64,000 nt of DNA from Actinomyces oris (lineage in GTDB: Bacteria; Actinomycetota; Actinomycetes; Actinomycetales; Actinomycetaceae), in contig NZ_MSGO01000008.1 in the NCBI RefSeq assembly GCF_001929375.1, positions 6,436 to 70,435 on the forward strand, given 5' to 3'. The translations under genes were made by a program, and so were the position numbers. The notes under the pieces were generated by a model. That model saw only the letters and a program-made list of their open reading frames with translations. It ran no database searches and had not been told where the DNA came from. Position 1 is the stretch's first letter; the number at the start of each line of letters is the position of its first letter. Shown piece after piece: positions 7,415-16,707 of the stretch.

Positions 7415-9372
7415 CGGTAATCCCTCACCTGCATGGGCACCAGCGAGAAGCTCAGCGGCTCGGAGCGGCGCGTGTGCCCGCCATCGTCCCCCGTCTGCCA
7501 GGCCGACACCGAGCACCAGGTCTCGTCATTGCGCTGGGCCTCGCCGCCCTGCGTCGCGTACTCCTCACGGAAGTGGGCGCCGGCGGACTCGCGCCGGTCC
7601 AGGGCGTCGAGGATCATGACCTCCGCCAGCTCCAGGAAGTCGGCGACCCTCAGTGCCCGTTCCAGCTCCTGGTTGAGTCGCGCCTGGCCGCCGACCACGG
7701 TGACGTCGGCCCAGAACTCCTCACGCAGGGCGCGCACCTCCTCCAGGGCGCGCAGCAGCCCCGCCTCGGAGCGGCTGACCCCACAGCCGGCGTAGAGGAC
7801 CTCGCCCAGCCGGCGGTGGAACCACACGGGGCGGTGGGTCCCACGCACCGCCATGAGCGCCTCAATGCGCTCGCGGGTATCGGCCACGGCGTCAAGCGCC
7901 TCCGGAGCGTCGGGGCTCAGAGGTCTACTGCCCACCAGCCCGGCCAGGTAGCTCGGCACGGCCAGCGGCAGCACGAACCAGCCGTCCACGCTGGCGCTCA
8001 GCAGCGAGTTCGCCCCCAGGCGGTTGGCGCCGTGGTAGTTGTTCGAGGCCTCCCCGCCCACGAACAGTCCCGAGATGGTGGACATCTGGTCGAAGTCCAC
8101 CCACAGCCCTCCCATCGTGAAGTGGGCGCCCGGGGCGATGCGCATAGGAACCTCGTAGGGGTCCTCCCCGGTGGCGTCGAGGTACATCTCGAACAGGTTG
8201 CCGTAGCGCGAGGCGATGGTCTGCCTGCCCAGCCGCTCCAGCGCATCGCGGAAGTCGAGGTAGACCGAGTTGCGCAGCGGCCCGACGCCGCGGCCGGACT
8301 CGATCTGCTCGCGGGCGTTGCGCGAGGCCACGTCGCGCGGGGTGAGGTTGCCGAAGGCCGGGTACTTGCGCTCCAGGTAGTAGTCGCGCTCGTCCTCGGG
8401 GATCTCGTTCGGGGGCCGCTCGTCCCCGGGGCTCGCGGGCACCCAGATGCGCCCGTCGTTGCGCAGGGACTCGCTCATGAGCGTGGTCTTGGACTGCCAG
8501 TGGGAGCTCACCGGCAGCGCCGTGGGGTGGAACTGCACCATGCAGGCCGAGGCGAAGGCCGCCCCGCGCCGGTGGGCGCGCCAGGTGGCGGTGGCGTTGG
8601 AGGCCATGGCCAGGGTCGAGTAGTGGTAGACGCTGCCGTAGCCGCCGGTGGCCAGCACGACGGCGTGAGCGGTGTGGGCGCTCACCTCGCCGGAGAGCAG
8701 GTCCCGGGTGACGATGCCCTGCGCGCGGGAATCGGCCACGATGAGGTCGAGCATCTCGGTGCGGGTGTGCATGCGGACGCTCCCGGCGGCGATCTGCTCC
8801 TGGAGGGCCTGGGCGCAGGCGATCTCCAGCTGCTGCCCGGTCTGGCCGCGCGTGTAGTAGGTGCGCGAGACCTGCACCCCGCCGAAGGAGCGGGTGGCGA
8901 GCTGTCCGCCGTACTCGCGGGCGAAGGGCGCCCCGATCGCCTCCATGTGGTCGATGACCCGGCCGGACTCCAGCCCCAGGCGCACGACGTCGGCCTCCCG
9001 CCCCCGGTAGTCCCCGCCCTTGACGGTGTCCTTGACGAAGCGCGCCAGGGAGTCGCCGTCGACCTTGCGGGCCCGGGCGGCGTTGATCCCGCCCTGCGCG
9101 GCCACCGAGTGGGCGCGGCGCGGGGCGTCGTGCAGGCTGAAGCACTCCACCCGGTAACCCAGACGCCCCAGGGTCGCGGCCGCCCCGGCACCGGCCAGTC
9201 CGGCACCCACCACGATGACGGTCAGCTTGCGGCGGTTGGCGGGATTGACCAGGCGGTACTCGTCGCGCCGTCGCTCCCAGGCCTGCTCGGGAGGGCAGTC
9301 CGGAAGGTGCGCATCAAGGTCCTCGCCGACGTCGTACAGGCCACCGACGGCCCCCGGCGCACTCGGGCTCAT
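7411..9372 (-). CDS. sdhA: Succinate dehydrogenase/fumarate reductase flavoprotein subunit
   Basis: A 653-residue catalytic subunit that interconverts succinate and fumarate with covalently bound FAD. The FAD-binding motif VIVVGAGLAGAGAAATLGRL is at about residues 52-71; the conserved HSVAAQGGINAA block contains the His that normally carries FAD. Catalytic-region residues are in FHPTALP, and GRIWVP and the final NNYHGANRLGANSLL block are as in menaquinone-linked complex II of the actinobacterial/Bacteroides b558 type. Start at the MSPSAP ATG, which overlaps the sdhC stop by ATGA. Middle gene of sdhC-sdhA-sdhB. Such enzymes can run in either direction in menaquinone organisms; here fumarate reduction is plausible for a facultative anaerobe (inference). 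Confidence 0.93.
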   Translation of the reverse strand: MSPSAPGAVGGLYDVGEDLDAHLPDCPPEQAWERRRDEYRLVNPANRRKLTVIVVGAGLAGAGAAATLGRLGYRVECFSLHDAPRRAHSVAAQGGINAARARKVDGDSLARFVKDTVKGGDYRGREADVVRLGLESGRVIDHMEAIGAPFAREYGGQLATRSFGGVQVSRTYYTRGQTGQQLEIACAQALQEQIAAGSVRMHTRTEMLDLIVADSRAQGIVTRDLLSGEVSAHTAHAVVLATGGYGSVYHYSTLAMASNATATWRAHRRGAAFASACMVQFHPTALPVSSHWQSKTTLMSESLRNDGRIWVPASPGDERPPNEIPEDERDYYLERKYPAFGNLTPRDVASRNAREQIESGRGVGPLRNSVYLDFRDALERLGRQTIASRYGNLFEMYLDATGEDPYEVPMRIAPGAHFTMGGLWVDFDQMSTISGLFVGGEASNNYHGANRLGANSLLSASVDGWFVLPLAVPSYLAGLVGSRPLSPDAPEALDAVADTRERIEALMAVRGTHRPVWFHRRLGEVLYAGCGVSRSEAGLLRALEEVRALREEFWADVTVVGGQARLNQELERALRVADFLELAEVMILDALDRRESAGAHFREEYATQGGEAQRNDETWCSVSAWQTGDDGGHTRRSEPLSFSLVPMQVRDYR

Positions 9373-10148
9373 CCGATCACCCCCGTGCAGATGAGGACGG
9401 GCAGCAGGCCGTTGACGACGGCGATGGCCAGGGCCACGGCCAGGGCGAGGGCACGGCACGCCTTGCGCAGCCTGGGGCCGGTGCCGCCCAGGTCAATGAC
9501 CACGTTCCACAGGCCCTGCGCCAGATGGAGGGAGAGTGCCAGCATGACCAGGCTGTAGAAGACCGCCATGCCGGGGCGCGACAGGCTCGCCACGAGGTTG
9601 TGGTAGGCGCTGACCTGCAGCTCGCCGTTCGACGTCGTCGGCGCCTGAAAGCTCTCAGGGGCGATGAGACGACCGATGGTCAGGTCGAGGATGTGGACGA
9701 GGACGAAGACCCCGATGAGGACGCCGGTCACCAGCATGGAGCGGGCACCGATGGTGCGGACGGGCAGGGCCCGGCGCCGGAAGGCCCCGCGAGTGCTCCT
9801 CGCACGTCGCCACAACGTGATTCCCGCGGCCACGTGCGCCGCGACGCAGGCCCCCAGGGCCAGTCGCATCGCCCACAGGAGCCCCTCGTGCGGCAGGAGC
9901 GGGTAGGCGACCCGCCGCAGCCAGGCGGCGTAGCCGTTGAACGCCTCCGGGCCCGCGAGAACCTTGAGGTTGCCGACCATGTGGACCACGACGAACAGGG
10001 CCATGATCGTGCCGGTGGCCGCCATCGTCACCTTGAGGACGCGCTGCGAGGCCCACACGGGGGTGCGGCGCCTACGCCGGGCAGGAAGCGCGTCACCAAT
10101 GGGCTGAGCAGCCTCAGGGGCGCGGGCGACCGTGGATGTCGCAGCCAT
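9369..10148 (-). CDS. sdhC: Succinate dehydrogenase/fumarate reductase cytochrome b subunit
   Basis: A 259-residue membrane anchor of complex II, of the single-subunit dihaem b558 family. Five hydrophobic helices are visible, starting about residues 38, 90, 135, 190 and 230; His residues in VVHMVGN, AAHVAAG, LVHILD and LSLHLAQG are positioned as haem ligands. It binds menaquinone and anchors SdhA/SdhB. I start at MAATSTV because an excellent ribosome binding site (AGGAGGGTGG) precedes it; a longer frame upstream has none. First gene of the sdhCAB operon; ATGA overlap with sdhA. Confidence 0.9.
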   Translation of the reverse strand: MAATSTVARAPEAAQPIGDALPARRRRRTPVWASQRVLKVTMAATGTIMALFVVVHMVGNLKVLAGPEAFNGYAAWLRRVAYPLLPHEGLLWAMRLALGACVAAHVAAGITLWRRARSTRGAFRRRALPVRTIGARSMLVTGVLIGVFVLVHILDLTIGRLIAPESFQAPTTSNGELQVSAYHNLVASLSRPGMAVFYSLVMLALSLHLAQGLWNVVIDLGGTGPRLRKACRALALAVALAIAVVNGLLPVLICTGVIG

Positions 10149-10179
10149 CTGACCCACCCTCCTTTGCGCAGAACAACCC

Positions 10180-10205
10180 ATCACTATGATAACGAACACA
10201 GTGAT
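10180..10205. promoter_or_regulatory. Inverted repeat in the sdhC promoter region
   Basis: ATCACT (10180-10185) and AGTGAT (10200-10205), 14 nt apart, in a short AT-rich patch 30-57 nt upstream of the sdhC start. It could be an operator or part of the promoter; no regulator family can be named with confidence. Confidence 0.3.
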
Positions 10206-10252
10206 ACTGGCATAGAGTGTGAACCCTGTGTTTCGGCGGGCCGTCCAAGGCG

Positions 10253-10291
10253 ACCGGCCGCCTCCCGCGGCTGAGGCGGAGGGCGGCCGGT
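10253..10291 (-). terminator. Terminator after dapD
   Basis: A long GC-rich stem, ACCGGCCGCCTCC (10253-10265) against GGAGGGCGGCCGGT (10278-10291) with one bulged G, located 35 nt past the dapD stop codon in the direction of transcription. No T run. Confidence 0.6.
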
Positions 10292-10325
10292 ATGAGAAGC
10301 GCGGTGGCGTCGGAGAAGAGGGGCC

Positions 10326-11309
10326 CTACTGGCCGGCGTGCTGGGGCGAGCCCAGCTCGATGCTCTTGCCGCCGCGGGCCAGGGCCTCAACGGCGCCGGA
10401 CTGCGAGTTGCGGCGGAACAGGACGTTGGAGGCGCCGGCCAGCTCGCGGGCCGGGACCACGCGCGGCTCCTTGAACAGGCCAAGGTTGCCGGGCACCACA
10501 CCGCCCTGCGGCATGAGGGAGACCTTCGTGCCGGCCGTCAGGTACAGGCCGGCCTCGACGACGCAGTCGTCACCCAGCGGGATCCCGAGCCCCGAGTTCG
10601 CCCCCAGCAGGCAGCGCTCGCCCAGGGCCACGCGCTGGCGCCCGCCGCCCGAGAGCATGCCCATCGTGGAGGCGCCGCCGCCGACGTCGGAGCCGTCACC
10701 GATGACGACCCCCTGGGAGATGCGGCCCTCGACCATGGAGCGCCCCAGCGTCCCGGCGTTGTAGTTGACGAAGCCGGCGTGCATGACCGTGGTGCCCTCG
10801 GACAGGTAGGCGCCCAGGCGCACGTTCGCGCCGTTGCCGATGCGCACCCCCGAGGGCAGCACGTAGTCGGTCATGCGGGGGAACTTGTCCACCGAGTGGA
10901 CCTGGACGGGGCGCCCCACGGCGGCACGCAGGCGCATGCGGGTGGTCTCGAAGTCCTCGGCGCGGCAGGGCCCCGCGGAGGTCCACACCACGTTGGGCAG
11001 GCGGGAGAAGATCCCGTCCAGGTTGACGGTGTTGGGCCTGACCAGGCGGTGGGACAGCGTGTGCAGGCGCAGGTAGGCGCCGGCCACGGTCTGGGGGGTG
11101 TCGTCGAGGTCGGCCCAGGTGCGCACCACGGTGGTGTGGACGCCGCGGGCCTCATCGCGCCGCTCCATGGCGCTCAGCGAGGCCAGGAGGTCGGCGTGCC
11201 CGTCCTCGGGCTCGTCACCGAGAATCGGGCGGGGGTACCACACGTCGAGGGTGTTGCCGTCGTCGGTCACGGTCGCCAGACCGAGACCCCATGCGCTGCG
11301 AGTCGTCAT
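10326..11309 (-). CDS. dapD: 2,3,4,5-tetrahydropyridine-2,6-dicarboxylate N-succinyltransferase
   Basis: A 327-residue enzyme of the succinylase branch of lysine/diaminopimelate synthesis, transferring succinyl from succinyl-CoA to tetrahydrodipicolinate. It is the long actinobacterial DapD type: an N-terminal alpha/beta domain (about 1-150) followed by a left-handed beta-helix of hexapeptide repeats (about 160-290; [52 protein letters not shown]). [11 protein letters not shown] and the [14 protein letters not shown] block are typical of the family. Divergent from the phosphatase gene at 11370, with only 60 nt between starts that must hold both promoters. Confidence 0.93.
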   Translation of the reverse strand: MTTRSAWGLGLATVTDDGNTLDVWYPRPILGDEPEDGHADLLASLSAMERRDEARGVHTTVVRTWADLDDTPQTVAGAYLRLHTLSHRLVRPNTVNLDGIFSRLPNVVWTSAGPCRAEDFETTRMRLRAAVGRPVQVHSVDKFPRMTDYVLPSGVRIGNGANVRLGAYLSEGTTVMHAGFVNYNAGTLGRSMVEGRISQGVVIGDGSDVGGGASTMGMLSGGGRQRVALGERCLLGANSGLGIPLGDDCVVEAGLYLTAGTKVSLMPQGGVVPGNLGLFKEPRVVPARELAGASNVLFRRNSQSGAVEALARGGKSIELGSPQHAGQ

Positions 11310-11369
11310 GGGAACACCCTACGGTCCCCGATGGCTGACCGTTGCCGACGGGCGTGCGAGAATCACCGC

Positions 11370-12074
11370 ATGGCGCGCACGACGATCCACCTCATGCGGC
11401 ACGGCGAGGTGCACAACCCCGAGGGCATTCTCTACGGCCGTCTGCCCGGGTACCACCTGTCGCCCCTGGGCCACCGGATGGCTCAGCAGGTCGCCGACGT
11501 CCTGTCCGCCTCCGGGCACGACATCACCCGGGTCATCACCTCACCCCTGGAGCGGGCCCGGGAGACCGGCGCCCCCACCGCCGCGGCCTTCGGCCTGACG
11601 CCGACGACCGATCCCCGACTCATCGAGGCAGGCAACTCCTTCGAGGGCGTGGCCGTCAACCGCAACCGCTGGATCCTGGCCCACCCCACCTACTGGTCCA
11701 GCTACGTCAACCCGCTGCGCCCATCCTGGGGTGAGCCCTACCGGGAGATCGTCGAGCGCATGCGCGGCGCCGTCGTCTCCGCGCTCGACCTCGCCGAGGG
11801 CCACGAGGCGCTCCTCGTCTCCCACCAGCTGCCCGTCTGGTCGCTGCGCCTCTTCCTGGAGGGCCGCCCCCTGGCCCACGACCCGCGCCGCCGCCAGTGC
11901 GCCCTGGCCTCCCTGACCTCCCTGACCTTCGAGGACCGCACCCTGGTGGGACTGGCCTACTGGGAGCCGGCCGGTGACCTGCTGCGTCAGGCCCGCGACA
12001 TGGTGCCCGGCACCTCCTCCGCCAAGACCGCGGGCAGCGCCAGCCCCGCCGGACACGCCGAGGCGGCCCGGTGA
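11370..12074 (+). CDS. Histidine phosphatase superfamily protein (phosphoglycerate mutase-like)
   Basis: A 234-residue protein with the RHG signature IHLMRHGEVHNPEG at residues 5-18, whose His is the phosphoacceptor. A second catalytic region is SPLERARETGAPTA, and the later conserved His is in ALLVSHQLPVWSL. This superfamily covers phosphoglycerate mutases, cobalamin-type and broad phosphatases. The short-chain type seen here in actinobacteria is usually annotated simply as histidine phosphatase; the substrate is unknown. The stop codon overlaps the GTG of the next gene (GTGA), so the two are translationally coupled. Confidence 0.85.
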   Translation: MARTTIHLMRHGEVHNPEGILYGRLPGYHLSPLGHRMAQQVADVLSASGHDITRVITSPLERARETGAPTAAAFGLTPTTDPRLIEAGNSFEGVAVNRNRWILAHPTYWSSYVNPLRPSWGEPYREIVERMRGAVVSALDLAEGHEALLVSHQLPVWSLRLFLEGRPLAHDPRRRQCALASLTSLTFEDRTLVGLAYWEPAGDLLRQARDMVPGTSSAKTAGSASPAGHAEAAR

Positions 12075-12841
12075 CCCAGCAGCCGCCCTCGCGCCCAGTC
12101 GGCGGCGAGGTCGTGCGCACCGGCCCGCCCGGTGAGGTCCTCCGTCCCGGCCGTGCCCGCCCCGCCCCACGCCGCCCCTGGACCGGACAGGACTTCGTGT
12201 GGTGGCACACCGCCGCCGTCCTGACCGCCACCCGCCAGGGCCGCCGCCCCAACCCGGTCTCACCGACCATCGACCCCGTGCGCCCCGCCCTGGGATCGGG
12301 CGAGGTCATGCTGGCCACCTGCGACGCCGAGCTGCTCCTGTGGCGGCGCGGGGACGCCACCTACAACCCCTCCCGAGGCTTCTTCCTGGCCGGCGGCCCC
12401 GTCGGCCTGGCCCTGACGGCCGCCTTCTTCGGCGGCCAGGCCTACCTCAACCACCGGCGCCGACGCGCCGCCGAGGCCGACGCCGTCGAGAAGTGGCGCC
12501 ACCTGGCCGGAGCCCGCCTGACCGTGTCCACCCACGGCATCTACCTGGGCACGGGGGAGGGCGTCATGCCCGTCTCCTACGCCGACATCCAGGAGGTCCG
12601 GCTCACCGCCACCGGCGAGATCGTCGTCGCCGCCGCCAACGCCTCCGGCTCGGTGCGCCTCAAGATCCGGGCCCAGTGGGCCGAGCTCGTCCTCATCCTG
12701 TGGTCGGTGCGCTACATGCCCGAGCACCCCCAGCTCATCGGGCGCACCTGGATCCCCGGCGACTGGCTCATCCACGCCGCCGCCCACGGTTACGACGTCG
12801 ACACCACCCCCTGGCCCCAGGCCCGCCCCGCCCTGCCCTGA
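12071..12841 (+). CDS. Hypothetical protein with one membrane segment and a PH-like region
   Basis: A 256-residue protein starting on a GTG that overlaps the upstream stop. No family is recognised with confidence. The N-terminal 45 residues are Pro/Arg-rich. A hydrophobic segment (about 100-118, FFLAGGPVGLALTAAFFGG) could be a membrane helix or hairpin. The C-terminal half (ARLTVSTHGIYLG, YADIQEVRLTATGEIVVAA, VRLKIRAQWAELVLILWSVR) looks like a beta-rich bacterial PH-like domain. Its partner gene is a histidine phosphatase; the next plus-strand genes are menE and menA after a minus-strand gene. Confidence 0.55.
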   Translation: MTQQPPSRPVGGEVVRTGPPGEVLRPGRARPAPRRPWTGQDFVWWHTAAVLTATRQGRRPNPVSPTIDPVRPALGSGEVMLATCDAELLLWRRGDATYNPSRGFFLAGGPVGLALTAAFFGGQAYLNHRRRRAAEADAVEKWRHLAGARLTVSTHGIYLGTGEGVMPVSYADIQEVRLTATGEIVVAAANASGSVRLKIRAQWAELVLILWSVRYMPEHPQLIGRTWIPGDWLIHAAAHGYDVDTTPWPQARPALP

Positions 12842-12855
12842 GGCCGGAGCGCCGC

Positions 12856-12878
12856 GACCGGGCCGGCGCGCCCCGGTC
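12856..12878. terminator. Likely bidirectional terminator between convergent genes
   Basis: GACCGGG (12856-12862) pairs with CCCGGTC (12872-12878) in the 35-nt gap between the convergent genes ending at 12841 and 12877. Confidence 0.4.
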
Positions 12879-13350
12879 AGTGCGAGTCGGTCCCGGAGCG
12901 GTCGGTCCCGCCCGTCTCGCCGGCGTCAGTGTCCTCTCCGGTCCCGCCGGCCCGGCCCGCGTCCTCGGCCTCATCGCCGCTGCTGGCGTCATGACCGCCG
13001 GCGGGCTCCTGCGGGTGGTGCTTGCGACGGCGGATGTCCTGCTCCAGGTCCCTGAGGAACTCCGGGTCGTCGTCGGGCGCCATGGGGCGGGCGGGCCGCG
13101 GACGACGGAAGGTCGTGCCCTCCCGGGAGGACCACACGGTGGGCTCGACGTAGCCGCCGCGCTCCTCAGCGGCCTTGACCCGCGAGACGATGATCCAGGC
13201 GATCGGGCCGATGGTCGGGAACAGGACGACCAGGGTGATCCACAGGTACTTCGGCATCCGCGCCGGCATGCTCTCCTCCGGCGTGCGTGCGCAGTCCAAC
13301 AGGGCGTACAGCGTCAGAGCGAACACCAGGATGATGAGGACGATACGCAT
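12877..13350 (-). CDS. PLDc_N domain small membrane protein
   Basis: A 157-residue protein. Two membrane helices: residues about 1-17 (MRIVLIILVFALTLYAL) and about 34-58 (KYLWITLVVLFPTIGPIAWIIV). The pattern DCARTPEESMPARMPKYLWI..VLFPTIGPIAW matches the phospholipase D-nuclease N-terminal (PLDc_N) family of two-helix proteins found across actinobacteria. It does not itself carry PLD catalytic HKD motifs. The rest is a charged, Gly/Asp-rich, probably disordered cytoplasmic tail. Divergent from menE. Confidence 0.8.
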   Translation of the reverse strand: MRIVLIILVFALTLYALLDCARTPEESMPARMPKYLWITLVVLFPTIGPIAWIIVSRVKAAEERGGYVEPTVWSSREGTTFRRPRPARPMAPDDDPEFLRDLEQDIRRRKHHPQEPAGGHDASSGDEAEDAGRAGGTGEDTDAGETGGTDRSGTDSH

Positions 13351-13460
13351 GGGCCAACCCTAACCGAGCCGGAGGCCCCCGCAGGCCCCTCACCTGCCCG
13401 AACCCTCCCGCCGCCACCCGCCTCATCCCCAGCCGGCCGGGGCCGTGGCACGATCATGCC

Positions 13461-14819
13461 GTGCCCGCCCCGCCCGCCCTCCGCCTCCTGACCGGCGGAA
13501 CCGCCCCCGACGACGTCGCCGCCCTGCGCGCAACCCTCGCCGAGCGCCTGGCCCTGCGCGGCCTGCTCACCCGTCACGATGGCAGCCCCGCCCCCGCCGC
13601 CGAGGAAGAAGAGGACCGGACCGACGCGCGTCCTCCGCTGCTCGTCCCCATCGGCCCCGGGGAGGACCCCGATCAGGTCCGCGCCGACCTGGCCCGTCGC
13701 ATCTCCTGCATCCCGGCGCGCACCGACCTCATCCTGCGCACCTCCGGCTCCACCACCGGCACCGGTCGGCTCATCGCCATGAGCGCCGCCGCCCTGATGA
13801 CCTCCGCCCGCGCCACCCACGCGCGCCTCGGCGGCCCGGGAACCTGGCTCCTGCCCCTGCCCGCCCACCACGTCGCCGGCCTGCAGATCCTCATCCGCTC
13901 CCTGGAGGCCGGAGCCGAGCCCGTCGTGGTCGACACGAGCGCAGGCTTCAGCCCGACGGCGCTCGCGGACGCCCTGAGCTCGGCGCGCCCGTCCACCGGG
14001 ACGGCCGCCTCCCGGCTCTACGTCTCCCTGGTCCCCACCCAGCTGGTGCGCGTCCTGCAGGACCCGCAGGCCGGCCGGGCCCTGTCGGATGCCGACGCCG
14101 TCCTCCTGGGCGGCGCCGCCGCCGACCCGGCGCTGCTGGCCCGGGCCCGAAGCCGCGGCATCACCGTGGTCACCACCTACGGCATGAGCGAGACCGGCGG
14201 GGGCTGCATCTACGACGGCCGCCCCCTGGAGAGGGTCGAGATCACCATCCAGGCCCCCGACGCCGAGGGCGCCGGCCGCATCCTCATCTCCGGTCCGGTC
14301 CTGGCCGAGGACTACCTCCAACCCCCCGGTCGCAGCCCCGATGACGGCGAGGGCTTTCACTGCAGCGGCGGCAAGCGCGTCCTGGCCACCTCCGACCGCG
14401 GCCGGCTGCACCCCGACGGGCGCCTGGAGGTTCTGGGCCGCCTGGACGACGTCATCATCACCGGGGGCGTCAAGGTCGAGCCCCGCCACGTGGAGGAGGC
14501 CCTCACCGGTATCGACGGCGTTGCCGAGGCCTGCGTCGTCGGCCTGCCCGACGAGCAGTGGGGAAGCCGTGTCGTCGCCGCCGTCGTGCTCGAGCCGGGC
14601 GGGCAGCCGGGCGGCCCGAAGCGGTGGGACGGCGCCGCCCTGCGTGAGGCGGTCCGTGACCGGCTGGACGGTGCCCACGCCCCCAAACGGGTCGTCGTCC
14701 TGGAGGCCCTGCCGCTGCGTCCCAGCGGGAAGGTCGACCGGCGCGAGGTCGCCCGGCTCCTCGCCGCAGCGCTGGTAGGGTCACTGCCGGCCACTTCAGA
14801 GGATCGGAGGAAGCCGTGA
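13461..14819 (+). CDS. menE: o-Succinylbenzoate-CoA ligase
   Basis: A 452-residue member of the adenylate-forming AMP-binding superfamily that activates o-succinylbenzoate to its CoA ester in menaquinone synthesis. Motifs: P-loop-like LILRTSGSTTGTGRLIAMS (about 91-109), TTYGMSETGGGCIY (A5 region, about 236-249), DRGRLHPDGRLEVLGRLDD (A7/A8 hinge, about 312-330), and the catalytic Lys in LPLRPSGKVDRREV (A10). GTG start. The following menA starts at GTGA over the menE stop, so the pair is coupled; this pairing supports MenE over other acyl-CoA ligases. Confidence 0.88.
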   Translation: MPAPPALRLLTGGTAPDDVAALRATLAERLALRGLLTRHDGSPAPAAEEEEDRTDARPPLLVPIGPGEDPDQVRADLARRISCIPARTDLILRTSGSTTGTGRLIAMSAAALMTSARATHARLGGPGTWLLPLPAHHVAGLQILIRSLEAGAEPVVVDTSAGFSPTALADALSSARPSTGTAASRLYVSLVPTQLVRVLQDPQAGRALSDADAVLLGGAAADPALLARARSRGITVVTTYGMSETGGGCIYDGRPLERVEITIQAPDAEGAGRILISGPVLAEDYLQPPGRSPDDGEGFHCSGGKRVLATSDRGRLHPDGRLEVLGRLDDVIITGGVKVEPRHVEEALTGIDGVAEACVVGLPDEQWGSRVVAAVVLEPGGQPGGPKRWDGAALREAVRDRLDGAHAPKRVVVLEALPLRPSGKVDRREVARLLAAALVGSLPATSEDRRKP

Positions 14820-15796
14820 GCGGCGAGAACGGCGAACACACCCAGGACAGCGGCCCCCGCGCCACCAGCTGGGGGGAGGTGGTGCGTCTGCGCACCCTGC
14901 CGGCCGCCGTCGCCCCCGTCATCCTGGGCGCCGGGGCGGCCGCCGCGATGGGGGATCTCTCAGTGGGGCGGAGCCTGCTGGCCGCGGGCGTGGCCCTGGC
15001 GCTGCAGATCGGCTGCAACCTGGCCAATGACTACTCCGACGGCGTGCGAGGCACCGACGACGATCGCACCGGGCCGCCGCGCCTGACCGCCTCCGGGCAG
15101 GTCGCCCCCCGCACCGTCAAGCTCGCCGCCTTCGGCTGCTTCGGGATCGGAGCCCTCCTGGGACTGGCACTCGTGGTCCTCAGCGGCCAGTGGTGGCTGC
15201 TGGTCGTCGGAGCCGCGGCGATCGCGGCCGCCTGGTTCTACACCGGCGGCTCCCACCCCTACGGCTACGCCGGCCTGGGGGAGGTCTTCGTCTTCGTCTT
15301 CTTCGGCCTGGTGGCCACGGTGGGCACCACCTACGTCCAGGCCGGCACGGTGCCGGGGTGGTTGTGGCCCTCGGCCTGCGGGATCGGCCTGCTCGCCTGC
15401 TCCCTGCTCATGGTCAACAACCTGCGCGACATCGACACCGACCCCGCCCACGGCAAGATGACCTTGGCGGTCCGCCTGGGGGAGGGGGGCGCCCGGCGCG
15501 CCTTCTCCCTCATGCTTCATACGCCCCTGCTGCTGGGGGCCGTCGCCCTGGTGTGGGCGCGCGAGACCGGATCGGCCAGCCCCGTCGACGGCGGGGGCCA
15601 CATCAGCCCGCTGCTGACCCTGGTCATTGCGCTGGCGGCGCCGCTCCTGCTTCTGCCACTGGTGCGGCGGGCCACCGCGCCGGTACGCTCCGGCGCCCGG
15701 GGGCGCGATCTCATCGCCTCCCTGCGTGACGCCGGCCTGATGGAGCTGGCCTACGGCATCGTCTTCGCCGCAGCCACCGTCATCATCACCCTGTGA
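14816..15796 (+). CDS. menA: 1,4-Dihydroxy-2-naphthoate polyprenyltransferase
   Basis: A 326-residue integral membrane prenyltransferase of the UbiA superfamily. It attaches the isoprenoid chain to 1,4-dihydroxy-2-naphthoate to give demethylmenaquinone. The first Asp-rich motif is CNLANDYSDGVRGTDDDR (prenyl diphosphate/Mg binding, about residues 63-80). The second is VNNLRDIDTDPAHGKMTLAV (about 200-219). Eight or nine hydrophobic segments are visible. GTG start overlapping the menE stop. Its product would be methylated by MenG (53991-54728). Confidence 0.92.
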   Translation: MSGENGEHTQDSGPRATSWGEVVRLRTLPAAVAPVILGAGAAAAMGDLSVGRSLLAAGVALALQIGCNLANDYSDGVRGTDDDRTGPPRLTASGQVAPRTVKLAAFGCFGIGALLGLALVVLSGQWWLLVVGAAAIAAAWFYTGGSHPYGYAGLGEVFVFVFFGLVATVGTTYVQAGTVPGWLWPSACGIGLLACSLLMVNNLRDIDTDPAHGKMTLAVRLGEGGARRAFSLMLHTPLLLGAVALVWARETGSASPVDGGGHISPLLTLVIALAAPLLLLPLVRRATAPVRSGARGRDLIASLRDAGLMELAYGIVFAAATVIITL

Positions 15797-15814
15797 GCCC
15801 GGAGTGCGGCGGAC

Positions 15815-16599
15815 TTGGACCGCACGAGTCGAGACCTCGAGCGGTCAACGAAGGACATCGGCAAGGTGCTGGTTCCGGCACGCTGGATCGAGCGACGATT
15901 CCTCGTCTTCACCGCGCTGCGCAACCCGGGATACATCCTCCTCCATCTCTTCTTGTTCCTACCCCTGACCGCAACCGCAGGATTCGCCGTCGGAGTTCTT
16001 CTGGTACTGACAGGGGCGTCCAGTGAGCCCATGACGGGCGCCCTCTGGTGCTCGGTGGCCTGGTCGCAGCCTCTCTCATGGCCTACCGACTGCTGAGCTT
16101 CACCGTGTTCAACGCCTCGGGCGTGCACATCTTCCGGTTCATCGGATGCTGGTGGTGGCGCACCGACATCCCCTGGGTGGCCTTTCGCGAGACGGCGCGT
16201 GTGAACCTTGACAGGGGGCTCAACACGAGTGACGGCTTGACGCCTCCCGACACCCACAACTCGGCGCTGCATCTGACGACCATGGAGGAGTGGACCGGGT
16301 TCGTCGAGGCCGGGGTGGTTCTGGGTGATCGCTCTGTTCCGGTGGCGGGCCTCCCGCTCACGGACCGTCTGGCGCTGGCCGAGGCCTTCGAAGAGCAGCA
16401 CTACTCCTGGCCGCTTGACGAAGCATCGACGATCGTTCCCGGATTTGTGCGCCAGTCTCACCCCGATGGGCGGCGTCAGGAGGCTCAGGAGCGCATCGCC
16501 CGCGACTGTCGCGCTCTTATCGAGTGGGCGGAGCAGAAGCAGTACCTGCCCAGGCGCCTCTACCCCTTCGAGTCCTACCCGGGTTTTCTTCCCTGGTAG
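15815..16599 (+). pseudogene. Hypothetical two-helix membrane protein, frameshifted
   Basis: The first frame (TTG start at 15815) gives ARWIERRFLVFTALRNPGYI followed by a hydrophobic helix (LLHLFLFLPLTATAGFAVGV). It then runs into nonsense after about GALW near 16045. The second frame, from about 16048, continues with a second helix (GGLVAASLMAYRLLSFTVF) and a soluble domain (FRFIGCWWWRTDIPWVAFRE ... LPLTDRLALAEAFEEQHY). One missing base around 16045-16050 would join them into 261 residues. I do not recognise the family; the soluble part resembles bacterial PH-like domains only in topology. It follows menA after 18 nt. Confidence 0.6.
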
Positions 16600-16707
16600 C
16601 TCGAAGCTCGAGACCTACGTGTGGGCCAAGCGGCCGGAGGCGGCGTTCGCCCCGTGGCCGGTACTGCACGAGGGTTGGCTGAGGGGAAGAGGTCTGGAGG
16701 GGCGCTG

